Origin: an uncultured Pelagibacteraceae bacterium
GTDB taxonomy: Bacteria > Pseudomonadota > Alphaproteobacteria > Pelagibacterales > Pelagibacteraceae
NCBI GenBank assembly: GCA_902552475.1
Contig: CACDJC010000006.1
Location: 1-57,079 of the forward strand
Reading direction: 5' to 3'
DNA: 57,079 nt
Below, in pieces: positions 38,044 to 46,696 of this stretch (position 1 is its first letter; each line of letters starts with the position of its first letter). Made by a program: the position numbers and the translations under genes. Below the pieces are notes generated by a model. That model saw nothing but the letters and a program-made list of their open reading frames with translations, was not told the origin of the DNA and ran no database searches.

Positions 38044-38477
38044 TTACCAGTAGATCCAAATCCTCCTGAACCTCTTATAGTTTTTGGTAAATCATCAACT
38101 TCATCAAATTCAATTTTCAAAATAGGCATTAAAACCATCTGAGCAATTCTATCATCATTGTTTACTATAAATTCTTCTTTACCATGATTAAACAATATGA
38201 TTTTAATTTCACCTCTATAGTCACTATCAATAGTACCAGGTGTATTTAAGACACTAATGTTAGATTTAGCTGCTAATCCAGATCTAGGTCTTATTTGAAT
38301 TTCAGTATCTTGAGGTATAGCAACAGAAATACCTGTTGGAATTAATTCTGACTGTTGTGGTTTAATTATAATAGGTTTTTTAATTAATGCCATTAAATCT
38401 AAACCTGAGGATCCATCAGTTTTATACTTAGGAACTTTAGCTTTTGGATCAAGTCTTTTAAATAAAACTTTTACCAT
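38040..38477 (-). CDS. dut: dUTP diphosphatase
   Basis: 145 aa trimeric dUTPase that limits uracil incorporation and supplies dUMP. All five motifs are visible: SGLDLMAL, PRSGLAAK, LNTPGTIDSDYRGEI (catalytic Asp), DRIAQMVL and the C-terminal RGSGGFGSTGK. It lies 4 bases downstream of the coaBC C-terminal fragment in the order ubiE-ubiB-coaBC-dut. Confidence 0.97.
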   Translation of the reverse strand: MVKVLFKRLDPKAKVPKYKTDGSSGLDLMALIKKPIIIKPQQSELIPTGISVAIPQDTEIQIRPRSGLAAKSNISVLNTPGTIDSDYRGEIKIILFNHGKEEFIVNNDDRIAQMVLMPILKIEFDEVDDLPKTIRGSGGFGSTGK

Positions 38478-38481
38478 TTAA

Positions 38482-39213
38482 CTAATTTAATTTAGTAATT
38501 ACTCTTTTTACAATTTCTGAAGCAATTAATGATTTATTCATTTTATTTAATTTTTCATTTGAATTATCTTTATAGAAAATTGAAACTTCATTATCATCAG
38601 AGTCAAAACCTATTTCTTTATTAGAAACATCATTTGCAATTATCCAATCACAATTTTTTTCTTCTAGTTTTTTTAAAGAATTCTCATATAAATTATTAGT
38701 TTCAGCAGCAAATCCAATAGTTAATTTAGGTCTTAACTCATTGTGCTTTGAAACATGAGATATAATGTCAATATTTTTTTCTAAAATAAGATTTAAATTT
38801 TCTACTTTCTTTATTTTTTCATCATTAAAATTTTTAATTTTATAATCAGCTACAGCTGCAGAAAAAACTGCAACATCGACTGGTAAATTATTAAGTGTTT
38901 CTTTGAACATTTCTTCTGCAGTTTTAACAGAAATAAACTTAACTCCATTTATAGGACTTAAATTAGTTTCACCAGATATTAATGTTGTTTCAAATCCATT
39001 ATCTCTAAACGATCTTGCAATTGCATATCCTTGTTTCCCGCTAGATTTATTTGTTATAAATCTTACCGGATCAATGTATTCTCTTGTTGGGCCTGCTGTT
39101 ACCAAAGCTTTCAATTTATTGTTCTTAGATTTGTTATTAAAGTAAGACAGTATTTCTTTAATAATTTCATTAGGTTCAGTCATTTTTCCTTCGCCATACT
39201 CTCCGCAGGCCAT
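38482..39213 (-). CDS. coaBC: CoaBC C-terminal part: phosphopantothenate-cysteine ligase (split by frameshift)
   Basis: 243 aa from the first ATG of this frame; the frame itself opens upstream near 39256. It begins MACGEYGEGKM, which is the active-site clamp of the decarboxylase domain and normally internal. The rest is the CoaB ligase: LVTAGPTREYIDPVRFITN, FSAAVADYKI, GFAAETNN and IIANDVS. Restoring a single base in an A7 run fuses it to the upstream fragment through KLKNYGYKIIGPDIGE. The whole enzyme makes 4'-phosphopantetheine for CoA. Either the gene is broken, the base is an error, or slippage restores the frame. Confidence 0.88.
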   Translation of the reverse strand: MACGEYGEGKMTEPNEIIKEILSYFNNKSKNNKLKALVTAGPTREYIDPVRFITNKSSGKQGYAIARSFRDNGFETTLISGETNLSPINGVKFISVKTAEEMFKETLNNLPVDVAVFSAAVADYKIKNFNDEKIKKVENLNLILEKNIDIISHVSKHNELRPKLTIGFAAETNNLYENSLKKLEEKNCDWIIANDVSNKEIGFDSDDNEVSIFYKDNSNEKLNKMNKSLIASEIVKRVITKLN

Positions 39214-39238
39214 TTCTCCAATATCGGGACCAATAATT

Positions 39239-39682
39239 TTATAACCATAATTTTTTTAATTTATTTAAATTTTCTTTAGTTGAAGGATGTTCCCACATTC
39301 TTACATTCATCGCTGGGGCTAAATATATATCTTTATTTGATGCTAACATTACAGTCGAAGCAAGATCATCTGACGTGCCAGAACTTAATTTTGAAATTGT
39401 ATTTGCAGTTGCAGGACATACAATAATTAAGTCAGCCCATCTTGATAAAGAAATATGATCCATTTCAGACTCATTTTCTATACTAAAAATATCTTCATAA
39501 ACTTTTTCTTTAGAAAGTGAAGTTATGGATAAAGGTGTAACAAAATTTTTAGCACTTTTTGTTAAAATAGTTTTTACTTTAAAATTTATTTTTTTTAAAC
39601 CTCTAATGATTTCTAAACTTTTATAAGCAGCAATTCCTCCACATATAATTAAAAGAACTTTTTTATCTGTCAAATTTTCCAT
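39239..39682 (-). CDS. coaBC: CoaBC N-terminal part: phosphopantothenoylcysteine decarboxylase (split by frameshift)
   Basis: 147 aa. Flavin-binding decarboxylase half of CoaBC: KKVLLIICGGIAAYKSLE at the start, catalytic His in EMDHISLSRWADLI (~77), CPATANTISKLSSGTSDDLAS, and the P-x-M-N-x-x-M-W motif in APAMNVRMWEHP. The frame ends KKLWL at a TAA, 6 codons after the expected alignment goes out of phase. The cause is one extra base in the run at 39251-39257 (T7 on the plus strand). The active-site clamp Cys lies in the other fragment, so this piece alone is unlikely to be active. Only 8 bases separate it from ubiB. Confidence 0.88.
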   Translation of the reverse strand: MENLTDKKVLLIICGGIAAYKSLEIIRGLKKINFKVKTILTKSAKNFVTPLSITSLSKEKVYEDIFSIENESEMDHISLSRWADLIIVCPATANTISKLSSGTSDDLASTVMLASNKDIYLAPAMNVRMWEHPSTKENLNKLKKLWL

Positions 39683-39690
39683 CGTACGAA

Positions 39691-41259
39691 TTAAAATACC
39701 AACACACCTAAAATTACAAGTAATAATAATCCAATAATAGATTGATTTCTAAATGTTTTCATTTCCAATTTTTTAATATTTAATTCGCTGTAAGAGTTTG
39801 AGTCATGAGGTATTTGACCACTTGATAGATAGTTAAGAGCTTGATTGGCTTTATCCACTATTTCAGGTAAATTAGGCATTCGTTTTATAGCTTCTGCTGT
39901 ATCTCCAAGAGTTTCGTTTAAAGAATTAATAGGATCTTTTGTTTCTTTTAGCCACTTCTCCAAAACAGGTTTTGAAGTTTCCCAAATATTAGTTTCAGGA
40001 TTTAGTCTTCTTGCAACTCCTTCAACTACAACCATAGTTTTTTGGAGCATAAGTAATTGTGGTTGAGTTTGCATATTAAATTTTTCTGTAACATCAAACA
40101 ATTGTTTAAGTAATTTTCCACCAGAAATATCTTTTACTGAATGCCCAAAAATTGGTTCCCCTATAGATCTTAGAGCTTGAGAGAGGTCACTAACCGGTAT
40201 ATTCTTTGGCACTAATCCTGCTGCCAAATGAACTTCAGCAACTTTTTTATAATCCCTCTGTATAAATCCATATAATATTTCAGCTAAGAATCTTTGGCTT
40301 AATTTATCTAATCTACCCATTATACCAAAATCAATAGGAACAATTTGCCCTTCATTATCTATAAAAATATTTCCTTGATGCATGTCTGCATGAAAAAAAC
40401 CATCTCTAACCGCATGTCTTAAAAAATGTTGAATTATATCTGAAGCTATTTTTTTTATATCTATTGATTTTTCTTCTAATTTTTCTTTTTCTCTGATTGA
40501 AATTCCTTCAATCCAATCAAGAGTCATGACATTTTCGCTTGTAAAATTCCAATAAATTTTAGGAACTTTAAAACCTGCATCATTTTTAGTATTTTCAGCA
40601 TATTCATTTGCTGCAGCTGCTTCAAATCTTAGATCCATTTCTAAATTTGTTATTTCTTTTAATAAAAAAACTACTTCTATTAATTTTAATCTTTTAGTTT
40701 TTTTTACAAATGACTCTACAAAAAAAGCAAAAAGCATAAGAGCATCTATCTCTTCATTAAATATTTTTTTTATATCTGGTCTTAGTATTTTAATTGCCAC
40801 ATCCTTAATTGTGCCATTATCATTTATTTGGGCTTTATGTACTTGTGCGATTGATGCTGCAGCAATAGGATCACTTAAATTAATTATTGAATTAAAATTT
40901 TCATTTCCTAGATCTTTTTTTATCATTTCTTTAGCTTTAGATAATTCAAATGGAGGAAGTTTATCTTGTAGAGTTTCTAAATGTTTTGATAACTTTTCTC
41001 CAATAATGTCTGGTCTAGTTGCTAAAAATTGACCAAGTTTTATAAAAGTTGTTCCCATTGATTGTAAGGATTTTGATAGTCTTATTCCTTCATTTTCATT
41101 TTTGCTTATCACTTCTTTTCTTACTAAGGAAAATCCTAAAATTTTAAAAACTATTTTTATTGATAGTGGTGGATTAATAAATTTTGAAACTATAACTAAT
41201 GCATCTGATTTTGCTAGTTTTCTTCCTAATTTAAATAAAGTAATTATTTTTTTTATCAT
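39691..41259 (-). CDS. ubiB: UbiB-family kinase-like protein (ubiquinone biosynthesis)
   Basis: 522 aa from the ATG overlapping the ubiE stop (TAATG, 41259); an ATG at 41271 would add four residues. Atypical protein-kinase-like ATPase required for ubiquinone synthesis. KxGQ-type motif FIKLGQFLATRPDI (~75), AAASIAQVHKA (Ala-rich loop), catalytic HADMHQGNIFID and IDFGIMGRL. A C-terminal membrane anchor at ~505-520 (IIGLLLLVILGVLVF). Standard ubiE-ubiB-coaBC order. Confidence 0.95.
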   Translation of the reverse strand: MIKKIITLFKLGRKLAKSDALVIVSKFINPPLSIKIVFKILGFSLVRKEVISKNENEGIRLSKSLQSMGTTFIKLGQFLATRPDIIGEKLSKHLETLQDKLPPFELSKAKEMIKKDLGNENFNSIINLSDPIAAASIAQVHKAQINDNGTIKDVAIKILRPDIKKIFNEEIDALMLFAFFVESFVKKTKRLKLIEVVFLLKEITNLEMDLRFEAAAANEYAENTKNDAGFKVPKIYWNFTSENVMTLDWIEGISIREKEKLEEKSIDIKKIASDIIQHFLRHAVRDGFFHADMHQGNIFIDNEGQIVPIDFGIMGRLDKLSQRFLAEILYGFIQRDYKKVAEVHLAAGLVPKNIPVSDLSQALRSIGEPIFGHSVKDISGGKLLKQLFDVTEKFNMQTQPQLLMLQKTMVVVEGVARRLNPETNIWETSKPVLEKWLKETKDPINSLNETLGDTAEAIKRMPNLPEIVDKANQALNYLSSGQIPHDSNSYSELNIKKLEMKTFRNQSIIGLLLLVILGVLVF

Positions 41260-41963
41260 TAAATCTTCCATCCCGAATGAATAGCAACTATTCCTCCCGA
41301 TAAATTTCTATAACTTGCATTTTCAAATTTATTTTGTTTCATTAAATGAATAATTTCATCTTGATGAGCAAATTCATCAATACTTTTAGTTAAGTATTCA
41401 TATGGTTCTCTTTCACCTATTACTAATTTTCCAATGTGAGGTATTATTTTAGAATAATATTTATAAATTAACTCTAAGTTTGAATTTTGAATTTTAGAAA
41501 ACTCTAAACAGAGATATCTGCCACCAGGCTTTAATACTCTATAAGCTTCAGATATTGACTCGTTTAAATTTTTTGTATTTCTAAGTCCAAAGCTTATTGT
41601 GTAGTAGTCAAATGAACTTTCTTTAAATGGAAGTTTTTCTGCAGAACCAACACTCCAATTAATATTTTTATATTTTTTAAGTTTTGCTTTTCCTTGTTTA
41701 ATCATCCCTTTATTAGGATCTAAACAATATATATTTTCATCATTATTTGTATAATCTAAAAATAATTTTGCTATATCTCCCGTTCCACATGCCACATCAA
41801 TCAGTTTTTTACCATTAGAAGGATTCATCCAATTCATAAGATTTTTTTTCCAAATTCTATGAATGCCAAAAGACATAAAATCATTCATAAGGTCATATCT
41901 GCCATAAACCTTATTGAATACATTTTCAACTAGTCCTTTTTTATTTTGAAGATATTGTTGCAT
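41259..41963 (-). CDS. ubiE: Demethylmenaquinone/2-methoxy-6-polyprenyl-1,4-benzoquinol methyltransferase
   Basis: 234 aa SAM-dependent C-methyltransferase of ubiquinone synthesis. Motif I LIDVACGTGDIAKLF (~57). UbiE signatures YDLMNDFMSFGIHRIWK near the N-terminus and FGLRNTKNLNESISEAYRVLKPGG (~130). It is divergent from mutM by 32 bases and first in the ubiE-ubiB-coaBC-dut run. Confidence 0.96.
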   Translation of the reverse strand: MQQYLQNKKGLVENVFNKVYGRYDLMNDFMSFGIHRIWKKNLMNWMNPSNGKKLIDVACGTGDIAKLFLDYTNNDENIYCLDPNKGMIKQGKAKLKKYKNINWSVGSAEKLPFKESSFDYYTISFGLRNTKNLNESISEAYRVLKPGGRYLCLEFSKIQNSNLELIYKYYSKIIPHIGKLVIGEREPYEYLTKSIDEFAHQDEIIHLMKQNKFENASYRNLSGGIVAIHSGWKI

Positions 41964-41995
41964 AAAAAAATAAATAAAGATTAATATAGTATTAA

Positions 41996-42859
41996 ATGCC
42001 AGAATTGCCAGAAGTAGAAATTGTAAAACAATCTTTGAATAAGAAGATTAGAGGAAAAACTATTAAAAAAGTATCAGTAAAAAATAGAAATTTAAGGTTT
42101 AAACTTGCAAGCAATTTTGAAAAAAAAATAATAAATAAAAAAATAGATCGAATTAATAGATTTTCGAAATATATAATTTTAAAATTTGACGATAATTCTG
42201 GGTTTGTTATTCATCTTGGAATGTCTGGAACTATTCATTTGATAGGTAAAGTTAAAAAAAATACCATTACTAATTCAAGTTTTTATCACTCTCCCAATCT
42301 ACCTAAAAAACATAATCATATAGAAATAAACTTTGAAAAAATAAAATTAATTTACAATGATCCCAGAAGGTTTGGTTACTTATTAATTTTTAAAAATGAA
42401 GAAGAATTAAAAAAAAAATTTACTAACTTTGGACCTGAGCCTTTTTCAAAAAATTTTACTTCAATATACATTTATAACTATTTTAGAAATAAGAAAAAAA
42501 ATATTAAAAGTTTCTTGCTAGATCAAAAATTTGTCTCTGGAATTGGAAATATTTATGCAAGTGAAATCTTATTTTTTTGTAGAATAAATCCATCAAAAAA
42601 AGCAAAAAATTTGTCATTAAATGATTGTAAAAAAATTTTTTATTTTTCTAAATTAGTATTAAAAAAAGCTATCAAACAAGGAGGATCTAGCATAAGAGAT
42701 TTTAAAAATACGACTGGAAACCAAGGTAAATTTCAAAAAAATTTTAAAGTTTATCAAAGGGAAAATTTAAATTGCTTAAAGGGTGGATGCAAGGGAGTTA
42801 TAAAAAAAAAGTTTATTTCAAATAGATCTAGTTTTTTTTGTAATATTTGTCAAAAATAA
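41996..42859 (+). CDS. mutM: Formamidopyrimidine-DNA glycosylase
   Basis: 287 aa. Excises 8-oxoguanine and formamidopyrimidines. The N-terminal PELPEVE supplies the catalytic Pro and Glu, and the helix-two-turn-helix LLDQKFVSGIGNIYASEILF binds DNA. The C-terminal zinc finger is built from CLKGGCKG and CNICQK, with the loop KKFISNRSSFF. Length is standard. The rpsT start follows 50 bases downstream, with no recognisable terminator between. Confidence 0.97.
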   Translation: MPELPEVEIVKQSLNKKIRGKTIKKVSVKNRNLRFKLASNFEKKIINKKIDRINRFSKYIILKFDDNSGFVIHLGMSGTIHLIGKVKKNTITNSSFYHSPNLPKKHNHIEINFEKIKLIYNDPRRFGYLLIFKNEEELKKKFTNFGPEPFSKNFTSIYIYNYFRNKKKNIKSFLLDQKFVSGIGNIYASEILFFCRINPSKKAKNLSLNDCKKIFYFSKLVLKKAIKQGGSSIRDFKNTTGNQGKFQKNFKVYQRENLNCLKGGCKGVIKKKFISNRSSFFCNICQK

Positions 42860-42909
42860 ATAATTATTCTATTGACCCTAATAAATTCTCAATATATACA
42901 ATCGCGCTT

Positions 42910-43170
42910 ATGGCAAATACAAAATCTGCAATCAAACGTACAAGAAAAATTTCTAGACAAACTAAAGTTAATAAATCTAGAAAAAGTAAATTCAAATCTG
43001 CTTTAAAAAAAATGAACGTATTAATTGAAAAAAAGGATAAAAAAGAGGCTTTAGCTTTTTTACCAAAATTAAATTCAGATTTAATGAGAGTTGCAAAAAC
43101 AGGAATTATAAAGAGACAAAATGTGTCAAGGAATGTTTCTAGAATTACAAAAAAAATAAATTCACTTTAA
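42910..43170 (+). CDS. rpsT: 30S ribosomal protein S20
   Basis: 86 aa from the ATG at 42910, giving MANTKSAIKRTRKISRQ, the canonical S20 start; the frame is open further upstream to 42847, but that part is not S20. Very basic helical bundle that binds 16S rRNA. rpsT immediately before dnaA is a conserved alphaproteobacterial neighbourhood. Confidence 0.97.
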   Translation: MANTKSAIKRTRKISRQTKVNKSRKSKFKSALKKMNVLIEKKDKKEALAFLPKLNSDLMRVAKTGIIKRQNVSRNVSRITKKINSL

Positions 43171-43193
43171 CAACCTATAGTAGTTATATAAAA

Positions 43194-43217
43194 TATTTAT
43201 TAATAAATAATTTTTTT
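43194..43217 (+). terminator. AT-only hairpin with T7 tail after rpsT
   Basis: A 16-base perfect palindrome, TATTTATTAATAAATA (43194-43209), is followed one base later by seven T (43211-43217), 24 bases beyond the rpsT stop. The stem has no G or C, so it is weak by ordinary criteria but is placed as a terminator should be. Confidence 0.45.
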
Positions 43218-43462
43218 CAACTCTTAGTGTCAATTTAATTTAAAATAACTATATCTAAAATTTTTTGAAAATAAATTACTATATATAGAATATTTTTTGG
43301 TTAAATGTAATGAGTCTAAAATTACTACATGAAGTTGTAGAAATAATTTAAATAAAAAAAGATTCAATTAAAAATTTATACACTTGTAAATTTTATATTT
43401 TTTTATTTTTTTAAATTAATTTATTGAAAAAAATTGCCATAAGTCTTAAGTGGAATTCCTTC
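43218..43462. other. AT-rich region upstream of dnaA
   Basis: About 245 bases without a credible gene. One 8-of-9 DnaA-box-like sequence, TTATACACT (43376-43384), is present, followed by T-rich DNA. No cluster of boxes and no GATC array is visible, so calling it the origin is not justified from sequence alone. It must hold the dnaA promoter. Confidence 0.5.
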
Positions 43463-44884
43463 ATGAAAAATATTTTACAAAATTCTGACAAAGCTTTAGA
43501 AAAAAAGATTAATTGGGAAACTATTCAAAATGCTATGAGAGAAAAGTTCGGTGATGACATCTTTGAAAGCTGGATTAAAAAAATTGAACTAGAAGAAGAA
43601 TATAACAATTATATTTTGTTTTCAGTATCTACGAGATTTATAAGAGATTGGATAGTATCAAGATATCTTGATCAAATATTGCAAATTATTAAGAATTATA
43701 AAAAGGATATTTTAAGAATTGAGTTTGTTGTTAAAGATAAAAAAGTAGAAAAAACAAATAACTTTGAGAAAATTTCAGATGATAAAAAAGATTTTAAAAA
43801 TAATCAAAATGTTTCATTCATTAAAGACTCTTTTCTTCAATATAATAGAATAGATCCAAATAAAAATTTTGATAATTTTATTACCGGTTCAAGTAATAAA
43901 TTGGCGTTTGAAGCGTCAAAAAAAGTTGTTCAAGATATAGCACACTATAATCCACTTTATCTTTTTGGTGGAGTTGGAATGGGTAAAACACATTTATTAA
44001 ATGCAATTGGGTTGAGTTTAAAAGAAAAAAATAAAGTTATGTTTATTTCAGCCGAAAGGTTTATGTACCAATTTGTTAAATCAATAAAATCTAATGAGAT
44101 GGTTAAATTTAAGGAATATTTTAGAAATACAGATATTCTTTTAATTGATGATATTCAGTTTATGAATGGCAAAGAAGCAATGCAGGAAGAATTTTTTCAT
44201 ACATTCAATGCTCTGTTAGAAAAAAATTCACAAATTATAGTTTCGGCGGATAGACCTCCAAATAAACTTTCTAGGATACAAGAAAGAATTAAGTCTAGAT
44301 TTTCAGGTGGTTTGGTTGTTGATATTCAAAATCCTGATTATGAATTAAGATATAAAATAATTAAGACTAAAACTGATGAACTTAGATTATTTTATTCAAA
44401 TCAAATAAAAATTACCGAAGATATTCAGAAATTTATAAGCAAAGAAATTAAAACAAGTATTAGAGAATTAGTGGGTGCTTTAAATAGAATTGTTTCTTTT
44501 TCTAGAATTTATAATAAAACACCGAGTTTGTCAGAAGTAAAAGTAATTTTAAAAGATTTATTAAATTTATCAGAAAATAAAGTAACGATAGACTCAATTC
44601 AAACAATTGTTTGTAAATTTTATAAGATTAGTAAGAATGAAATGCTTTCTCCAAGAAGATCCCGATATCTCGTTAGACCGAGACAAACAGCAATATATTT
44701 AGCCAAAATGTTAACTTCTAAATCCTTACCAGAAATTGGAAGATCTTTTGCAAATCGAGATCATACAACTGTTATTCACTCTGTTAAGACTATTGATAAA
44801 CTTAGAAAAGAAGACAATGAGTTAAATATCAATATTGATAGTTTAAAGAATAAGATTTTATATAATCAAGAAAATGAAATTTAG
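43463..44884 (+). CDS. dnaA: Chromosomal replication initiator DnaA
   Basis: 473 aa from the ATG at 43463 (MKNILQNSD); a TTG at 43424 would add 13 unconserved residues. Domain I (~15-90, INWETIQNAMREKFG, FESWIKKI). Linker (~95-125). AAA+ domain III (~130-345) with LFGGVGMGKTHLLNAIG (Walker A) and ILLIDDIQFM (Walker B). Domain IV with SPRRSRYLVRPRQTAIYLAK and the signature FANRDHTTVIHSV for DnaA-box binding. Followed by dnaN with an 11-base overlap. Confidence 0.97.
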   Translation: MKNILQNSDKALEKKINWETIQNAMREKFGDDIFESWIKKIELEEEYNNYILFSVSTRFIRDWIVSRYLDQILQIIKNYKKDILRIEFVVKDKKVEKTNNFEKISDDKKDFKNNQNVSFIKDSFLQYNRIDPNKNFDNFITGSSNKLAFEASKKVVQDIAHYNPLYLFGGVGMGKTHLLNAIGLSLKEKNKVMFISAERFMYQFVKSIKSNEMVKFKEYFRNTDILLIDDIQFMNGKEAMQEEFFHTFNALLEKNSQIIVSADRPPNKLSRIQERIKSRFSGGLVVDIQNPDYELRYKIIKTKTDELRLFYSNQIKITEDIQKFISKEIKTSIRELVGALNRIVSFSRIYNKTPSLSEVKVILKDLLNLSENKVTIDSIQTIVCKFYKISKNEMLSPRRSRYLVRPRQTAIYLAKMLTSKSLPEIGRSFANRDHTTVIHSVKTIDKLRKEDNELNINIDSLKNKILYNQENEI

Positions 44885-45986
44885 TTTAAATCAGCAAGAT
44901 CTTCAAAAATCTTTAAACTATTGTCAAGGAGTAATCGAAAAAAGAAGCACACTACCAATTTTATCTAACGTATTGTTAGATGTGAGTAATGGAAAATTAA
45001 CAATTACAGCTACAGATCTTGATTTAATTTTTGTTCATCAAATTTCTAATGTCGAAATATTGGAAGAAGGAAAAACAACCACTTCTTCGTCTATAATGTA
45101 TGATATTGTAAGAAAATTTTCTTCTGGAAGTAAAATTAATTTTTCAAGTTCTAGTGAAAATAAATTACATCTTGAGTCAGATAAATCAATTTTTAATCTA
45201 AATTGTATAAGTGCTTCAGAATTTCCGATAACAGATGAGAATTTTAACCAAAATGAATTTTCAATTAAATCAAAAGAATTATTAAAATTATTAAATAAAT
45301 GTAAATTTTCAGTTTCAAATGATGAGACAAGACATTATTTAAGCGGAATTTTTTTTCATCAGACACAAGCTGATGAAAAAATATTTTTGACTGCCGCCGC
45401 TACAGATAGTCATAGAATGTCTATTTCAAAAATAAGACTTCAAAATAAAATTGAATTTGAACAAATAATTCTCCCAAAAAAAACAATTTTTCAATTATGT
45501 TCATTGTTAGAAGATTACGAAGGAGAAGTAAAAATTTCTAATATAAAATCAAAAATAAAATTTGAATTAAATGATAGTATTCTAATTTCTAAGTTAATAG
45601 ATGGTAAATTTCCTAACTATGTTCAGGTTATACCAAAAGAAAATCAAAAAAAATTAGAAGTTGAATTAAATTCTTTTTTAAATTCTGTGGATAGAGTTGC
45701 ATCAGTTTCATTAGATAAGAAGGATGGTGTAAAATTTAATCTTTCAAAAAATTTACTTAATTTATCTGTTAATAATACAAATAGTGGTGATGGAAAAGAA
45801 AGCTTAACTGTTAAATTTGATCATCAGCTAGATATAAGTTTCAATTCAAGATATTTAATTGATGTTGCATCTCAATTAGATGGTGATTTAATTGAAATTT
45901 ATTTAAAAGATTCAGGATCGCCGGCTTTGATAAGAGATCCAGCTGATTTTGATAGTATTTATGTTGTAATGCCTATGAAAGGTTAA
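44874..45986 (+). CDS. dnaN: DNA polymerase III beta sliding clamp
   Basis: 370 aa, three repeated clamp domains. Recognisable are the N-terminal KRSTLPILSNVLLDV, GIFFHQ near residue 160, VEL-N-FL-VDRV in the third domain, and the C-terminal DFDSIYVVMPMKG. It overlaps dnaA by 11 bases. recF, which often follows, is absent; the convergent plsC shares a TTAA stop overlap. Confidence 0.98.
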   Translation: MKFSLNQQDLQKSLNYCQGVIEKRSTLPILSNVLLDVSNGKLTITATDLDLIFVHQISNVEILEEGKTTTSSSIMYDIVRKFSSGSKINFSSSSENKLHLESDKSIFNLNCISASEFPITDENFNQNEFSIKSKELLKLLNKCKFSVSNDETRHYLSGIFFHQTQADEKIFLTAAATDSHRMSISKIRLQNKIEFEQIILPKKTIFQLCSLLEDYEGEVKISNIKSKIKFELNDSILISKLIDGKFPNYVQVIPKENQKKLEVELNSFLNSVDRVASVSLDKKDGVKFNLSKNLLNLSVNNTNSGDGKESLTVKFDHQLDISFNSRYLIDVASQLDGDLIEIYLKDSGSPALIRDPADFDSIYVVMPMKG

Positions 45987-46693
45987 TCGATTAAATCTAA
46001 TTCAGAATATATTTGTTTTTCAATAATTTCTATAAAATCATTAGGTCCTATACCAGGTTCAATTGGTTTTAAAATTGAAACTGTTATTAATTTATTTAAT
46101 TTTAAACTTCCATTTTTTGGCCAAACATTTCCTGAATTGATTGCTACTGGTTGACATTTTATTCCAAGCTCTTTGTAAATTCTACCAACACCTTTTTTAA
46201 AAGGAATCCTATCTTTTGGCAAAACACGAGTTGCTTGTGGAAATATAATTATTGGTCTTTTTGAACTCTCTACTGATTTTTTAATTTTATCTATTAAACC
46301 TAAATTATCCTTACTTATCTTGTTTCTATTAACTGAGATAGATCCTATTTTTTTTAAATACCATCCAAATATAGGTATTTTTATCAACTCATTTTTTAAA
46401 ATAAATATTGGAGAGTTAAAAATTGTTTGAAGAAAAAAAGTTTCAAACATTGATTGATGAGATGAGGCTATAAAAAACTTTTCATTAGATATAATATTTT
46501 CTTTTCCCTTGATTATTATTTTAGTTGATAAAAAATATTCTAAACAAATTTTAGACCATTGACCCATAATTTTTCCTCCTATTAATACAATTTTTTGAGG
46601 CATCAATAGACTTGGTAAAAAAATTATAGAAATAAAAATTATACCTATAAAGAAAAAAAACAAAAATAGAGATTTTCTTATCATTTTTTTCAA
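45983..46693 (-). CDS. plsC: 1-acyl-sn-glycerol-3-phosphate acyltransferase
   Basis: 236 aa. Makes phosphatidic acid. An N-terminal membrane segment (SLFLFFFFIGIIFISIIFL) is followed by the acyltransferase domain, with SSHQSMFETFFL (H-x4-E in place of H-x4-D), SVNR and FPQATRVLP (a variant of FPEGTR). These substitutions occur in alphaproteobacterial PlsC-like proteins. It lies 3 bases downstream of lysA. Confidence 0.9.
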   Translation of the reverse strand: MKKMIRKSLFLFFFFIGIIFISIIFLPSLLMPQKIVLIGGKIMGQWSKICLEYFLSTKIIIKGKENIISNEKFFIASSHQSMFETFFLQTIFNSPIFILKNELIKIPIFGWYLKKIGSISVNRNKISKDNLGLIDKIKKSVESSKRPIIIFPQATRVLPKDRIPFKKGVGRIYKELGIKCQPVAINSGNVWPKNGSLKLNKLITVSILKPIEPGIGPNDFIEIIEKQIYSELDLID

Positions 46694-46696
46694 AAA

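Noticed and set aside
42847-42909. N-terminal extension of rpsT
   Set aside because: S20 begins canonically at MANTKSA (42910); the upstream part covers the end of mutM and the gap.
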